From Dyella marensis (GTDB taxonomy: Bacteria > Pseudomonadota > Gammaproteobacteria > Xanthomonadales > Rhodanobacteraceae): a DNA stretch of 64,000 nt. Below the pieces are notes generated by a model. It worked only from the letters and a program-made list of their open reading frames with translations. It was not told the DNA's origin and made no database searches. Every line of letters starts with the position of its first letter. The first letter of the stretch is position 1. This document shows, piece by piece, positions 17,223-24,748 of the stretch. Position numbers and translations under genes: made by a program. The stretch lies in assembly GCF_900112865.1 (NCBI RefSeq), contig NZ_FONH01000017.1, positions 35,138 through 99,137 of the forward strand, given 5' to 3'.

Positions 17223-18136
17223 GGGAGACGAGGTTTCAGCCAGTTCCACGTTTGCTCGAGGCCTTTCTGCAGTGGTGTGGTCGCTGCCCAGCCGAGGCGT
17301 TGCGCGGCGTGCATCGCATCGATGACAACGTGCTCGGCATCCAGTGATCGCGGCGGGTGATAGACGCGCTTCAGTGCCGTGCCTGCCACCAGCTCCATCT
17401 GCTGCAAAAGTTGATTCAGGCTGGTGCCGGTGCCGCTGGACGCGTTGAAGATCTCGAAGCCCGACTTGGCCGGCTCGCTCAGGATGCGTAGGCACAGCTC
17501 GACGAAATCGTCGATGTAGAGATAGTCGCGGGTGGCCGAACCGTCGCCCCAGATCTCCATCGCTTCGCCGCGCTTGAGTTTGGCGAAACCGTTGGGGATG
17601 ACGCCGAAGCCGACGCGCAGCTCCTGGCCCGGTCCATATACATTCGAAGGGCGGATGACCGTCGCCGAGCCGGCTTGCTGCGAGCACCACGCTTCGATGA
17701 ACGATTCCGCGGCGATCTTGCCGGCGCCATGATAGGAGCGCGGCCAGATTCGGCTCTTTTCGGTAGCCGGGGTGCGATCGTGATTGGTGTACAGCGTGCC
17801 GCCCGAGGAAATGTAGATGAGGCGGATCGACGGCTGCTGGTGCAGGGCCTCCAGCAGAGTCAAGGTCGGCGTCAGGTTCTGCAGCTCCTTGAGCGGTTGA
17901 CCCGACGAGCTGCCGGGTGTCGACGAGGATGCCGTGTGGATGACGGTGTGCGCTTTTGCAAGCGCTGCACGGAAATCATCCGGAGTGACCAGGTTCAACG
18001 CCTCGGCAGAAAGGTGCGCCAATGTCTCGGGACGACGAGTCGCCACCATGACACGATGGCCAGAGTCCAGCAGCGCCTGCGTGAGATGTCGCCCGATGAA
18101 GCCGGCGGCGCCGAGAATCAGGATGGAATCACGCAT
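17219..18136 (-). CDS. NAD-dependent sugar epimerase/dehydratase with altered active site
   Basis: 305 residues, extended SDR of the UDP-glucose 4-epimerase type: ILGAAGFIGRHL Rossmann loop, IYISSGGTLY, VIRPSNVYGPGQ, DYLYIDDFVEL. The catalytic YxxxK appears as SYHGAGK: a His stands where Tyr is expected, with a Tyr one residue before it. Relatives usually read YYGAGK-like or YGASK here. The enzyme may be altered or inactive, or may use the shifted Tyr. It overlaps both neighbours by a few bases, so it is translated as part of the glycosyltransferase set. Confidence 0.88.
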   Translation of the reverse strand: MRDSILILGAAGFIGRHLTQALLDSGHRVMVATRRPETLAHLSAEALNLVTPDDFRAALAKAHTVIHTASSSTPGSSSGQPLKELQNLTPTLTLLEALHQQPSIRLIYISSGGTLYTNHDRTPATEKSRIWPRSYHGAGKIAAESFIEAWCSQQAGSATVIRPSNVYGPGQELRVGFGVIPNGFAKLKRGEAMEIWGDGSATRDYLYIDDFVELCLRILSEPAKSGFEIFNASSGTGTSLNQLLQQMELVAGTALKRVYHPPRSLDAEHVVIDAMHAAQRLGWAATTPLQKGLEQTWNWLKPRLP

Positions 18137-19307
18137 GGCGGGAGGTCAGCAGGCTCTGGTAGATGTCCACATAGCGGCCGGCGCAATCGTCCCAGGTGCC
18201 GAAATCATCGCGGGCCCAGGCTCGGGCGGCCGCTCCATATTGCGCATTGATTGCCGGGTCTTCCAACTGGCGAATCGCGTCCTCGAACGAGCCCTGGGTA
18301 TCGCAGAGACGGCCGCTGCGGTGATTCTCCACGATACTGGCGTGCGCCGGCATATCCGAAGCCACGATCGGCAGGCCGCTGGCCATCGCCTCCAGCATGA
18401 CCTGCGGGCGGCCTTCGGCGTGCCGGCTCAGGGTGACCAGGCCGGTCGCGCGAGGGAACCAGGTGCTGGCCAGTTCCTGCGGGGTGGCCGAGCCGTGGTA
18501 GTGGACCCAACGGGGTACCTCGATCTGTTCCTGCATCGGCCCGAACAGGTGCAGCTCTCGTTCTCCACCAGCAAACAACGGTGCCGACCATTCGAAGAGC
18601 GGGCCGAGCTTGTTGGCGGTCAGGCGCGTTACGGCCAGCCACTGGTGCGGACTCGCCGGAGATCTTTCGATCTCATACCAATGCGGCGCGATACCGAAGG
18701 AAACCGGCTTGATCTGCGCGATGTCGCCGAACGCGGCTTCGAGCGGCTGTCGCATCCATTCGGCGTTCGGACAGATGGCCACCGGTCGGGAACGCATGTT
18801 CCGGCGAAGCAGGGAACGAACCAGGGGAACGTTCATGAGCTTGAGATCGTTGCCGAGCACGGTCAGTAGGGCCGGCTTGCCGTTGTTGGGAAGCGGCAGG
18901 GCGCATTGGAGCCAGTTCAGGTGGTACACGTCGACATTGGCATGACGGCGATAGGTCTTCCACAACAGATAAAGCAGTTTCGCCGGTGCCAGCGTCGAGG
19001 CAAGACCGCCCTGGCGCATCAGGTGCGAGACACCTCCGGCGGCCATGAGCTGATCGAGCCAAGCGGATTCGGTCGGCGTCGCTGCCGGCTGGACTTTATC
19101 CGGCAGCGTTCCAGGCGGGGCCCACAAATGCAGTTCGATATCTTTCTTCGCGGCGATGGAACGGGCCATGTCCCGGATGAATACACCTTTCCAATCCGAC
19201 AAGTCCTTGGGATAGGAGGTGCTGACCATGAGTACGCGCATGGGGCGGGAAGGCCCGACGGAAGGCGGACTATGGATCGGAGCGGTGGTCGACGAAGTGG
19301 GTCTCAT
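18129..19307 (-). CDS. GT4 family glycosyltransferase
   Basis: GT-B fold, retaining. MRVLMVSTSYP with GVFIRDMA marks the N-terminal Rossmann domain; EGRPQVMLE is the E(x7)E catalytic motif of GT4, and GLPIVASD follows it. The longest frame is 392 residues; the true start may be the ATG at 19241, because the first 22 residues are low-complexity S/T/P and conserved sequence begins at MRVL. Neither start has a clear ribosome site. The longer form begins only nine bases after the preceding gene, so it is surely co-transcribed. Sugar specificity is unknown. Confidence 0.88.
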   Translation of the reverse strand: MRPTSSTTAPIHSPPSVGPSRPMRVLMVSTSYPKDLSDWKGVFIRDMARSIAAKKDIELHLWAPPGTLPDKVQPAATPTESAWLDQLMAAGGVSHLMRQGGLASTLAPAKLLYLLWKTYRRHANVDVYHLNWLQCALPLPNNGKPALLTVLGNDLKLMNVPLVRSLLRRNMRSRPVAICPNAEWMRQPLEAAFGDIAQIKPVSFGIAPHWYEIERSPASPHQWLAVTRLTANKLGPLFEWSAPLFAGGERELHLFGPMQEQIEVPRWVHYHGSATPQELASTWFPRATGLVTLSRHAEGRPQVMLEAMASGLPIVASDMPAHASIVENHRSGRLCDTQGSFEDAIRQLEDPAINAQYGAAARAWARDDFGTWDDCAGRYVDIYQSLLTSRHA

Positions 19308-19316
19308 GAGCCGAGG

Positions 19317-21296
19317 TCATTCATGCGAACTGGCGGTCAATGACCGCGTCAGCTCGTTGATGATGGGGGTGAGTGAGTTGGCCACATTGAGATGCTCGAT
19401 CTGCGCAATGCTCTTGCGTGCGCTGGCCGGATCGCCGGTGGCGAGCTGCATGCGGGCCAGGCTGGTCCAATAGGCGGGTTCGCGAGGAGCCACGGCGCAG
19501 GCCTGTGTCGCCATCTGGATGCCTAGGGCGCGATCCTCCAGAACATTCCATGCGTAGTCGGCGTACATGCTGAGCAGCCGCCCACTCGGATTGGGATGAG
19601 ATAGTGCCGCGAGGAAAGATTCCATCATGCGTTGAGTCGAGAGGTCGCAGTGGCCCTGGCGCGCGCATTGAGTCAATGCGCCAAGCGAACTTTCGTCCTG
19701 CACGCCCGGCGTGCGCGCCTTGAGTTTTGCGATCAGGGAGTCCCACCACTCGTTCTTGATCGGGCGGTTCATCCTCGCGTTGAGGAAGATCAGGGCCTGT
19801 TCGGGAAGAATGGATGAGCCGGGCAGGGCGGCAGCTCTTTCCAGTGGCGCATAAGCCTGATCGACCATGGGGGAAGCCGCATCGTAGTTGGAGAGCACGA
19901 TATAGGTGCGACCCAGTTCGTACTGCGCGCGGGGCGACTGCGGTGCGCGAGCCGCAAGCTCCTCCGCGAGGTTGAGCGGGGTCGACCAGGCCTGAGAGGT
20001 CATGAGTGTGAGTGCGGTCCAATGCAGCATCAACATGACGAAGAGCGTGCGTTTGGGCAGAAAGAACGAGCGCGTCGCTACCGGGCTGTCTTCCATCGCG
20101 GCAAGCCAGGGGAGCAGCGCGAGCAGCAGGCCGAAGCTCGCAAAATAATTCCTGTGCTCATAGATGAGCTCCAGGGGAATGATGGTTCCCGTCAGCAGGT
20201 GGCAGCCAAGGAACAACGCCAAGCCAAGAGCGACCAGGGGCTTGCGCTTGCGCACCCACACCGTAAAGCCGATGCCGAGCGCAAGGGCCACGATGCTGGC
20301 GAAAGTGCTGAGCGGAGCAAGCAGCCCTTTCGAGATCTGGAAGTCGTCGTGATAGAACGACAAGGCATGCGGCGTCGGCACGACGGTCCACGCCACGTAG
20401 TCGACGACGATCCTGGCTTCGCTCAACAACCGGGTCTTGAGCGTGAAGTCCCTGACCGCCCAGGTCGCCGGCCGGAGCAGGCCAGGCACAAGAACGGCAA
20501 GACCGATGATGCCCGGCAGGACGAGGCCGAACGCATACAAGGCGAGCAGGCGGCGATCAGTCCCGACGCCGTCAGGGCGCTTGAAGCGAAATACCGCCCA
20601 TTCCACCAGGGCTGCATAGAGCGGCAACATGATCGCGGTCTCCTTGGCGAACAGCCCCAGAGCCGTCGGCAACAGGATGTAGCCGGCGCACAGCGCGACC
20701 TGTCGCAGGCCGTGATCCTTGAGTTCGAGCATCCGGCTGCGCGTGCGCGTGTAGCCGATCAAGCCGGCGAGCACGAACAGGTTGGCCATGCTTTCCATGC
20801 GCTGCACGACGTAGAGTACGACGGTGACGTTGATCGGCAGCAGCATCCAGCCGAGCGCGAGGCACGCTGCCATCCATCGGGTCTGCACCTCGGTTTCTGG
20901 CGTCGCGTCTTGCTCCAAGGGCCGCAGGTTCGAACCGTCGAAACGCCACCTGCGCACCGCGGAGATCAGTACACCGGCGAGCAGGTAGACCAGCCAGCCA
21001 TTGAGCAGGTGCAGGACGAGATTGGTGGCCTTCATCCAGAAGGGATCCAATCCGGTGGCCAGGTAGTTGACGGCGAAGCTCAGCGAAGACAGTGGTCGCT
21101 TGAGTTCGCTGGACGGCGAGGACAGCGCCGCGCTCACCAGCGATGGGATGCTCGCATCCTTGGGCTGGACCTCATGGTTGTCGATGATGTTGGGGTAGTC
21201 GTCGAACAGGTAGGCGCCATGGAGGCCGGCCCAGTAGACCGCGATGATCGCAATGAAGCCGATCAGGAGGAGGGTGCGCGGGATGAAGGGTTTCAT
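19317..21296 (-). CDS. Large GT-C-like membrane protein with C-terminal helical/TPR-like domain (paralogue 2)
   Basis: 659 residues. About ten membrane helices come first, then a periplasmic helical region (from about residue 430) with repeat-like spacing that recalls TPRs (RAQYELGRTYIVLSNYDAA; REPAYWTSLARMQLATGD). An acidic pair follows the first helix in GLHGAYLFDDYPN (D32, D33), the hallmark position of GT-C sugar transferases. EHRNYF and YVVQRMESM are shared with the paralogue just upstream. The layout is that of TMTC-like O-mannosyltransferases, and the gene position is like TfpW beside P. aeruginosa pilins. Role in pilin glycosylation is inference. Start overlaps the paralogue's stop (ATGA). 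Confidence 0.85.
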   Translation of the reverse strand: MKPFIPRTLLLIGFIAIIAVYWAGLHGAYLFDDYPNIIDNHEVQPKDASIPSLVSAALSSPSSELKRPLSSLSFAVNYLATGLDPFWMKATNLVLHLLNGWLVYLLAGVLISAVRRWRFDGSNLRPLEQDATPETEVQTRWMAACLALGWMLLPINVTVVLYVVQRMESMANLFVLAGLIGYTRTRSRMLELKDHGLRQVALCAGYILLPTALGLFAKETAIMLPLYAALVEWAVFRFKRPDGVGTDRRLLALYAFGLVLPGIIGLAVLVPGLLRPATWAVRDFTLKTRLLSEARIVVDYVAWTVVPTPHALSFYHDDFQISKGLLAPLSTFASIVALALGIGFTVWVRKRKPLVALGLALFLGCHLLTGTIIPLELIYEHRNYFASFGLLLALLPWLAAMEDSPVATRSFFLPKRTLFVMLMLHWTALTLMTSQAWSTPLNLAEELAARAPQSPRAQYELGRTYIVLSNYDAASPMVDQAYAPLERAAALPGSSILPEQALIFLNARMNRPIKNEWWDSLIAKLKARTPGVQDESSLGALTQCARQGHCDLSTQRMMESFLAALSHPNPSGRLLSMYADYAWNVLEDRALGIQMATQACAVAPREPAYWTSLARMQLATGDPASARKSIAQIEHLNVANSLTPIINELTRSLTASSHE

Positions 21297-23317
21297 TGTG
21301 TCTTCATATTCGGGCCGGCGGCTGGAGGCGTGGCCTGATTCTGCCCCATGTGCCGCGCATCGGCGTCCAGTTGCCGGTAGATATGTTCGAGCTCGCGCGG
21401 CCAGTAGTTCTGCCGGCGCAGGATCCAGTCGTGCACGGTAGGCATGCCGGGTCCTGGCTTCGGAGTCTTGTCGCGTACCTGCATGTAGTGATCCAGCAAC
21501 TGGCGGCCATGGACCGGATATCCAGCCGAGCCAAGCAGTGCGGCGCCTTCCAGGGCGATGCTCGGCCGCACTGCCAGGTCCAGCGCCTGCTCAAAATCCT
21601 GCAGCGCCGCATCAGCCTGGCCTTGCGCTAGCTGGATGCGGCCGTGCAGGTACTTGAAGTCCTGCATGGAGGCGGGATCGTCCAGCTTGGGGTTGCGCGA
21701 ACCGGCGTCGATCAAGTTGAGCAGGTCGGCTGTATCGAGATTTTTGCAGTGACCGGCCTGGGCGACGGGTAGCATCCGGTCCAGCCAGTGAGTCAGGAGC
21801 GCGCTGGTGTTAGGTGCGGTCAGAATCGCCTCGCGCGCCGCGGCCATCTCGAACGCGGGCAGGGAGCCCATCATGCAGCGGGCGCCGATCAGGTTGAAAC
21901 TGATCTGCAGTTCATTGGGGTGATGAGCGAGCCATCGCTGCAGGCGCGCGGCTGCCAGGTCGGGGCGGCCGGCCTGCATTTCTTCCTGGGCCGCATTGGC
22001 CTGCGCCCTGGCGGAGTCGGGATTGATCCTGGCCCAGATCAGGGCCTGGGTCAGCTCGTCGCCCCAGACCTGCGCTCGCGAATAGGTGAGGATCGCGAGG
22101 GTGAGTGGAACTGTCCAGGTCAGCGTGGTTTTCAGCAGGGCTAGTGTGCGGCGATCGGCCAGCCATTCGCCTATCGGCCAGAACATGAGCAGGGCGGGTA
22201 GATAGTTGCGATGCTCGAAATACAGTTCAAGCGGGATGGAGCTGGATTCGATCAGATGCCCGATCAGGAAGAAGCCGATGGCCGCACTGATGGCAGGTAG
22301 TCCTTTTCGGGACTTGTATGCGACCGCTGCCAGTCCTGCGAGGGCGATGATGGAAAAGAGCGTGCTTGCAGGATGGAGCAGCGAAGTCGACGGTACGTAT
22401 TGGTCGTTGAACAGCCCCGTCGAGTCGGCTCGCGGTGCCCAGAGCAGGGTCAGGTAATCCATCAGCACGCGCGGCTCGGTGAGCAGACGCTGCGTATAGC
22501 TCCAGGGGCGCGAGGGCACATTGCCCACGGCGATGCCGTGAATGCCTACCCATAGCAGGTAGGCGGCAATAGCAGCCGCCGGCAGGATGCCGAAGACAAA
22601 AAGCGTGGCGCCGTACCAGGAACGTGCCTTGGGCGTGTCGATGCTGCGCCGCGGCCTGATCACGACGTATTCGATCAGCAACACGAACAGTGGCAGGAGC
22701 GCGCCATTGGCCTTGGCCAGGGCGCCGAGCAGGGTAAAGCCGGCGATGCCGGCGACGCTGACGGTGAGACCGCGATGCAATCGTCCCCGGACGATCAGCT
22801 CGCGACCATGCATCCATATCAGCAGGCCTGCCAGTACGCAAGTCGCGGGCAGCATAGCTTCGCGCTGCACGATATACAGCGTGGTCGAGACGAGCAGCGG
22901 GTGCAGCAGCCACAGCGCGGTCGCCACGGCAGCGGACCTGCGTACCCGGGCCTTGTCCTCGCCGTGGAGGAAGTTGCCCAGACGGAGCAGCACGCAGAAA
23001 AGCAACGCCCCGTTGATCATGTGCAGCGCGAGGCTGGTGCACTTGAAGGGATAGGGCGAGGCGGGCCAGTCCCGTGCATCCAGCAGAAAGGTGAGCAGCG
23101 TCAGCGGGCGGCCGGTGGGGTCCGCGGTGCCTGAAGTGATGTAGCGCCAGAACGCCGGCCAGTTATCGATCGGCCCTTGCGCGCCGAGGCTGGGCAGATT
23201 GATGTAGTCGTCGAACAGGAAGCCGCCGTGCAGGCCTGGCCAGTATGCAATGGCGGTCAACGCCAACGCCGCCGATAGCCAAAGAAGAGTCGGGAGGTGT
23301 TGGCGCATCTGGGACAT
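21293..23317 (-). CDS. Large GT-C-like membrane protein with C-terminal helical/TPR-like domain (paralogue 1)
   Basis: 674 residues, same architecture as the following gene: GLHGGFLFDDYIN after helix 1 (D36, D37), YIVQREAML, ELYFEHRNYLP, about ten membrane helices, then a soluble C-terminal region of TPR-like helices (RAQANAAQEEMQAGRPDLA; LHGRIQLAQGQADAALQDF). First gene after pilA1, only 70 bases from its stop and just past a terminator hairpin. Candidate pilin O-glycosyltransferase using a polyprenyl-linked donor. Other readings: a general surface-glycan transferase or polymerase. Start at 23317; a second Met three codons later is possible. Confidence 0.85.
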   Translation of the reverse strand: MSQMRQHLPTLLWLSAALALTAIAYWPGLHGGFLFDDYINLPSLGAQGPIDNWPAFWRYITSGTADPTGRPLTLLTFLLDARDWPASPYPFKCTSLALHMINGALLFCVLLRLGNFLHGEDKARVRRSAAVATALWLLHPLLVSTTLYIVQREAMLPATCVLAGLLIWMHGRELIVRGRLHRGLTVSVAGIAGFTLLGALAKANGALLPLFVLLIEYVVIRPRRSIDTPKARSWYGATLFVFGILPAAAIAAYLLWVGIHGIAVGNVPSRPWSYTQRLLTEPRVLMDYLTLLWAPRADSTGLFNDQYVPSTSLLHPASTLFSIIALAGLAAVAYKSRKGLPAISAAIGFFLIGHLIESSSIPLELYFEHRNYLPALLMFWPIGEWLADRRTLALLKTTLTWTVPLTLAILTYSRAQVWGDELTQALIWARINPDSARAQANAAQEEMQAGRPDLAAARLQRWLAHHPNELQISFNLIGARCMMGSLPAFEMAAAREAILTAPNTSALLTHWLDRMLPVAQAGHCKNLDTADLLNLIDAGSRNPKLDDPASMQDFKYLHGRIQLAQGQADAALQDFEQALDLAVRPSIALEGAALLGSAGYPVHGRQLLDHYMQVRDKTPKPGPGMPTVHDWILRRQNYWPRELEHIYRQLDADARHMGQNQATPPAAGPNMKTQ

Positions 23318-23327
23318 GGCAGATCTT

Positions 23328-23359
23328 AAAAAAGAGAAGGACCGCACGAGGCGGCCCTT
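23328..23359 (-). terminator. Terminator/attenuator between pilA1 and the GT-C genes
   Basis: On the minus strand a 9-bp stem (AAGGGCCGC with GCGGTCCTT, one G-T pair, five-base loop) is followed by CTCTTTTTT. It ends ten bases before the start codon of the GT-C gene. It would give abundant pilA1 mRNA and only partial read-through into the glycosyltransferases. Confidence 0.75.
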
Positions 23360-23387
23360 CCCGGAATGACGACTTGAAAGCCGAGAA

Positions 23388-23828
23388 TTAACGGCAAGCG
23401 GTCGGCAGGTACTTCGGATCGATGTTGGTGTTGTTGGTCTTGCACACCCACGAGATGCTGCCGGTGTTGGTGACGGCCGAGAAGGCCAGCACCTTGCCCT
23501 GGATCTTGGAGTTCGCGGTGGTGGTGTTGAACTTGGCCTGGATCTGGCCCTGGGTGGCGCCAACGTCGATCGAAGCCACGTACTTGCCGACGATGCTGAC
23601 GTTCTTGGCCAGGCCAGCCGACTGGTTGGCCGGCGGGAAGCGGCCGGTGTTGCTGTAGAACTCACCCATCGCGGTCTTGGCACCGTCCGACAGCACCGCA
23701 CCTTCCGACACCTGCGAGCGGATCAGGTAATCCTGATAAGCCGGGATGGCGATGGCGGCCAGGATGGCGATGATCGCGACCACGATCATCAGTTCGATCA
23801 GGGTGAAGCCCTTCTGCACGTTCTTCAT
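23388..23828 (-). CDS. pilA: Type IV major pilin-like protein (pilA1)
   Basis: 146 residues. Class III (type IVa) prepilin: short leader MKNVQKG, PilD cleavage before F8 in [21 protein letters not shown], conserved Glu5 of the mature protein. About 120 residues of globular head follow, ending in a two-cysteine loop (WVC ... TACR). Ribosome site AGAGGAACC upstream. A sigma-54-type promoter lies about 130 bases upstream and a terminator follows, so it can be made at high level. Substrate of PilD and subunit for PilB/PilC encoded at 2696-6767. Several Ser/Thr-rich patches in the head (NTTTANS) are possible O-glycan sites (inference). Confidence 0.96.
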   Translation of the reverse strand: MKNVQKGFTLIELMIVVAIIAILAAIAIPAYQDYLIRSQVSEGAVLSDGAKTAMGEFYSNTGRFPPANQSAGLAKNVSIVGKYVASIDVGATQGQIQAKFNTTTANSKIQGKVLAFSAVTNTGSISWVCKTNNTNIDPKYLPTACR

Positions 23829-23955
23829 GATGGTTCCTCTGTTTTTGGTTAGCTAACCGTTTTGATGCCCCCTGAGCCCCAGTCCCGAATCCCCCTAGGC
23901 GGGATCGGACCCATACTTACGGTCAGGAACGACCAGGAAGCTCGCGACAAATTAA

Positions 23956-23970
23956 GCAGCTTGCATGCCA
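23956..23970 (-). promoter_or_regulatory. Sigma-54 (-24/-12) promoter of pilA1
   Basis: Minus strand TGGCATGCAAGCTGC has GG and GC at exactly the -24/-12 spacing of the consensus TGGCAC-N5-TTGC. Transcription would start near 23944, leaving a leader of about 115 bases. RpoN control with PilS/PilR is the rule for pilA in related bacteria. The rest of this 321-base gap (23829-24149) shows no gene. Confidence 0.7.
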
Positions 23971-24149
23971 TTTTTGCCGCGGACATATTCCCGCATGGCG
24001 GTGGGGTTAGGAATTGTGCCTAGCTTCACGAAAGCTCACAACGAGTGGGCTGGCAACATCCTAATCGAGTGAACTGTGATCGATCCAACATAAGCTTTCG
24101 ATGTCGTTGTTGGGCAGTAGGTGACGTGTTGCGTCACTCTTGTGAGGGT

Positions 24150-24593
24150 TTACTGCCTGCAGGACGTCGGCAGGTACTTCGGATCGACCGTGCTCCTGGT
24201 GCAGGTCCACGTGATGCTTCCGGCGTGGCTTACCGGCGAAAGCGCCAGGTAAGTACTTGCAGTGTTGATATGCGAATTCGCTTTCGCGGTCTGGAACTTC
24301 ACCTTGACCAACCCGCCGGAGACGTCCACGTTCGAAACATAATTCCCTACGATCGACGTGTTTGTCGCCAGCCCCGCGGACTGGTTATTCGAGGGAAAAC
24401 GACCCGTGTTTGAAACGTAATCCCAAACGGCTGTCTTGGCCCCGGTAGCCAGGCTCATGCCCTCGGCAACCTGCGCACGAATGGCATAGTCCTGATAGGC
24501 CGGAATCGCAATCGCCGCAAGAATCGCAATGATCGCCACCACGATCATCAGCTCGATCAACGTAAAGCCCTTGGCAAGGCGTTGGCGCAACAT
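24150..24593 (-). CDS. pilA: Type IV major pilin-like protein (pilA2)
   Basis: 147 residues, paralogue of the pilin encoded downstream. Leader MLRQRLAKG, cleavage before GFTLIE's Phe, the same 25-residue hydrophobic helix, and a two-cysteine C-terminal loop (WTC ... TSCRQ). The heads share the frame NTGRFP..NQSAGLA, SIVG.YV and DPKYLPT.CR but differ elsewhere, so the two pilins may assemble into different pili or one may be minor. It has its own sigma-54-type promoter. First gene of the minus-strand pilin/glycosyltransferase set. Confidence 0.96.
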   Translation of the reverse strand: MLRQRLAKGFTLIELMIVVAIIAILAAIAIPAYQDYAIRAQVAEGMSLATGAKTAVWDYVSNTGRFPSNNQSAGLATNTSIVGNYVSNVDVSGGLVKVKFQTAKANSHINTASTYLALSPVSHAGSITWTCTRSTVDPKYLPTSCRQ

Positions 24594-24629
24594 AAAAGCA
24601 TCCCCCTGGGTGTCGACGCCCCAGTGAAG

Positions 24630-24644
24630 GCATGTTTTGTACCA
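24630..24644 (-). promoter_or_regulatory. Sigma-54 (-24/-12) promoter of pilA2
   Basis: Minus strand TGGTACAAAACATGC keeps GG and GC at the -24/-12 spacing with one change in the first block (T for C) and one in the second (A for T). Start of transcription would be near 24618, about 25 bases before the pilA2 ATG. Confidence 0.6.
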
Positions 24645-24748
24645 ACGGTGAAACAGGGGGCAGGGAACGCATCAGCTGGGACCAGCGGATATCTGTTCCG
24701 TGACCGCCCGCACGATCTTGGTCATCTCGGGCCAAGCCGCGACCGGTC

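Noticed and set aside
24121..24137. Perfect hairpin GTGACG-TGTTG-CGTCAC just after pilA2
   Set aside because: No T-run on either side, so it is not a convincing terminator; the stem is only six base pairs.
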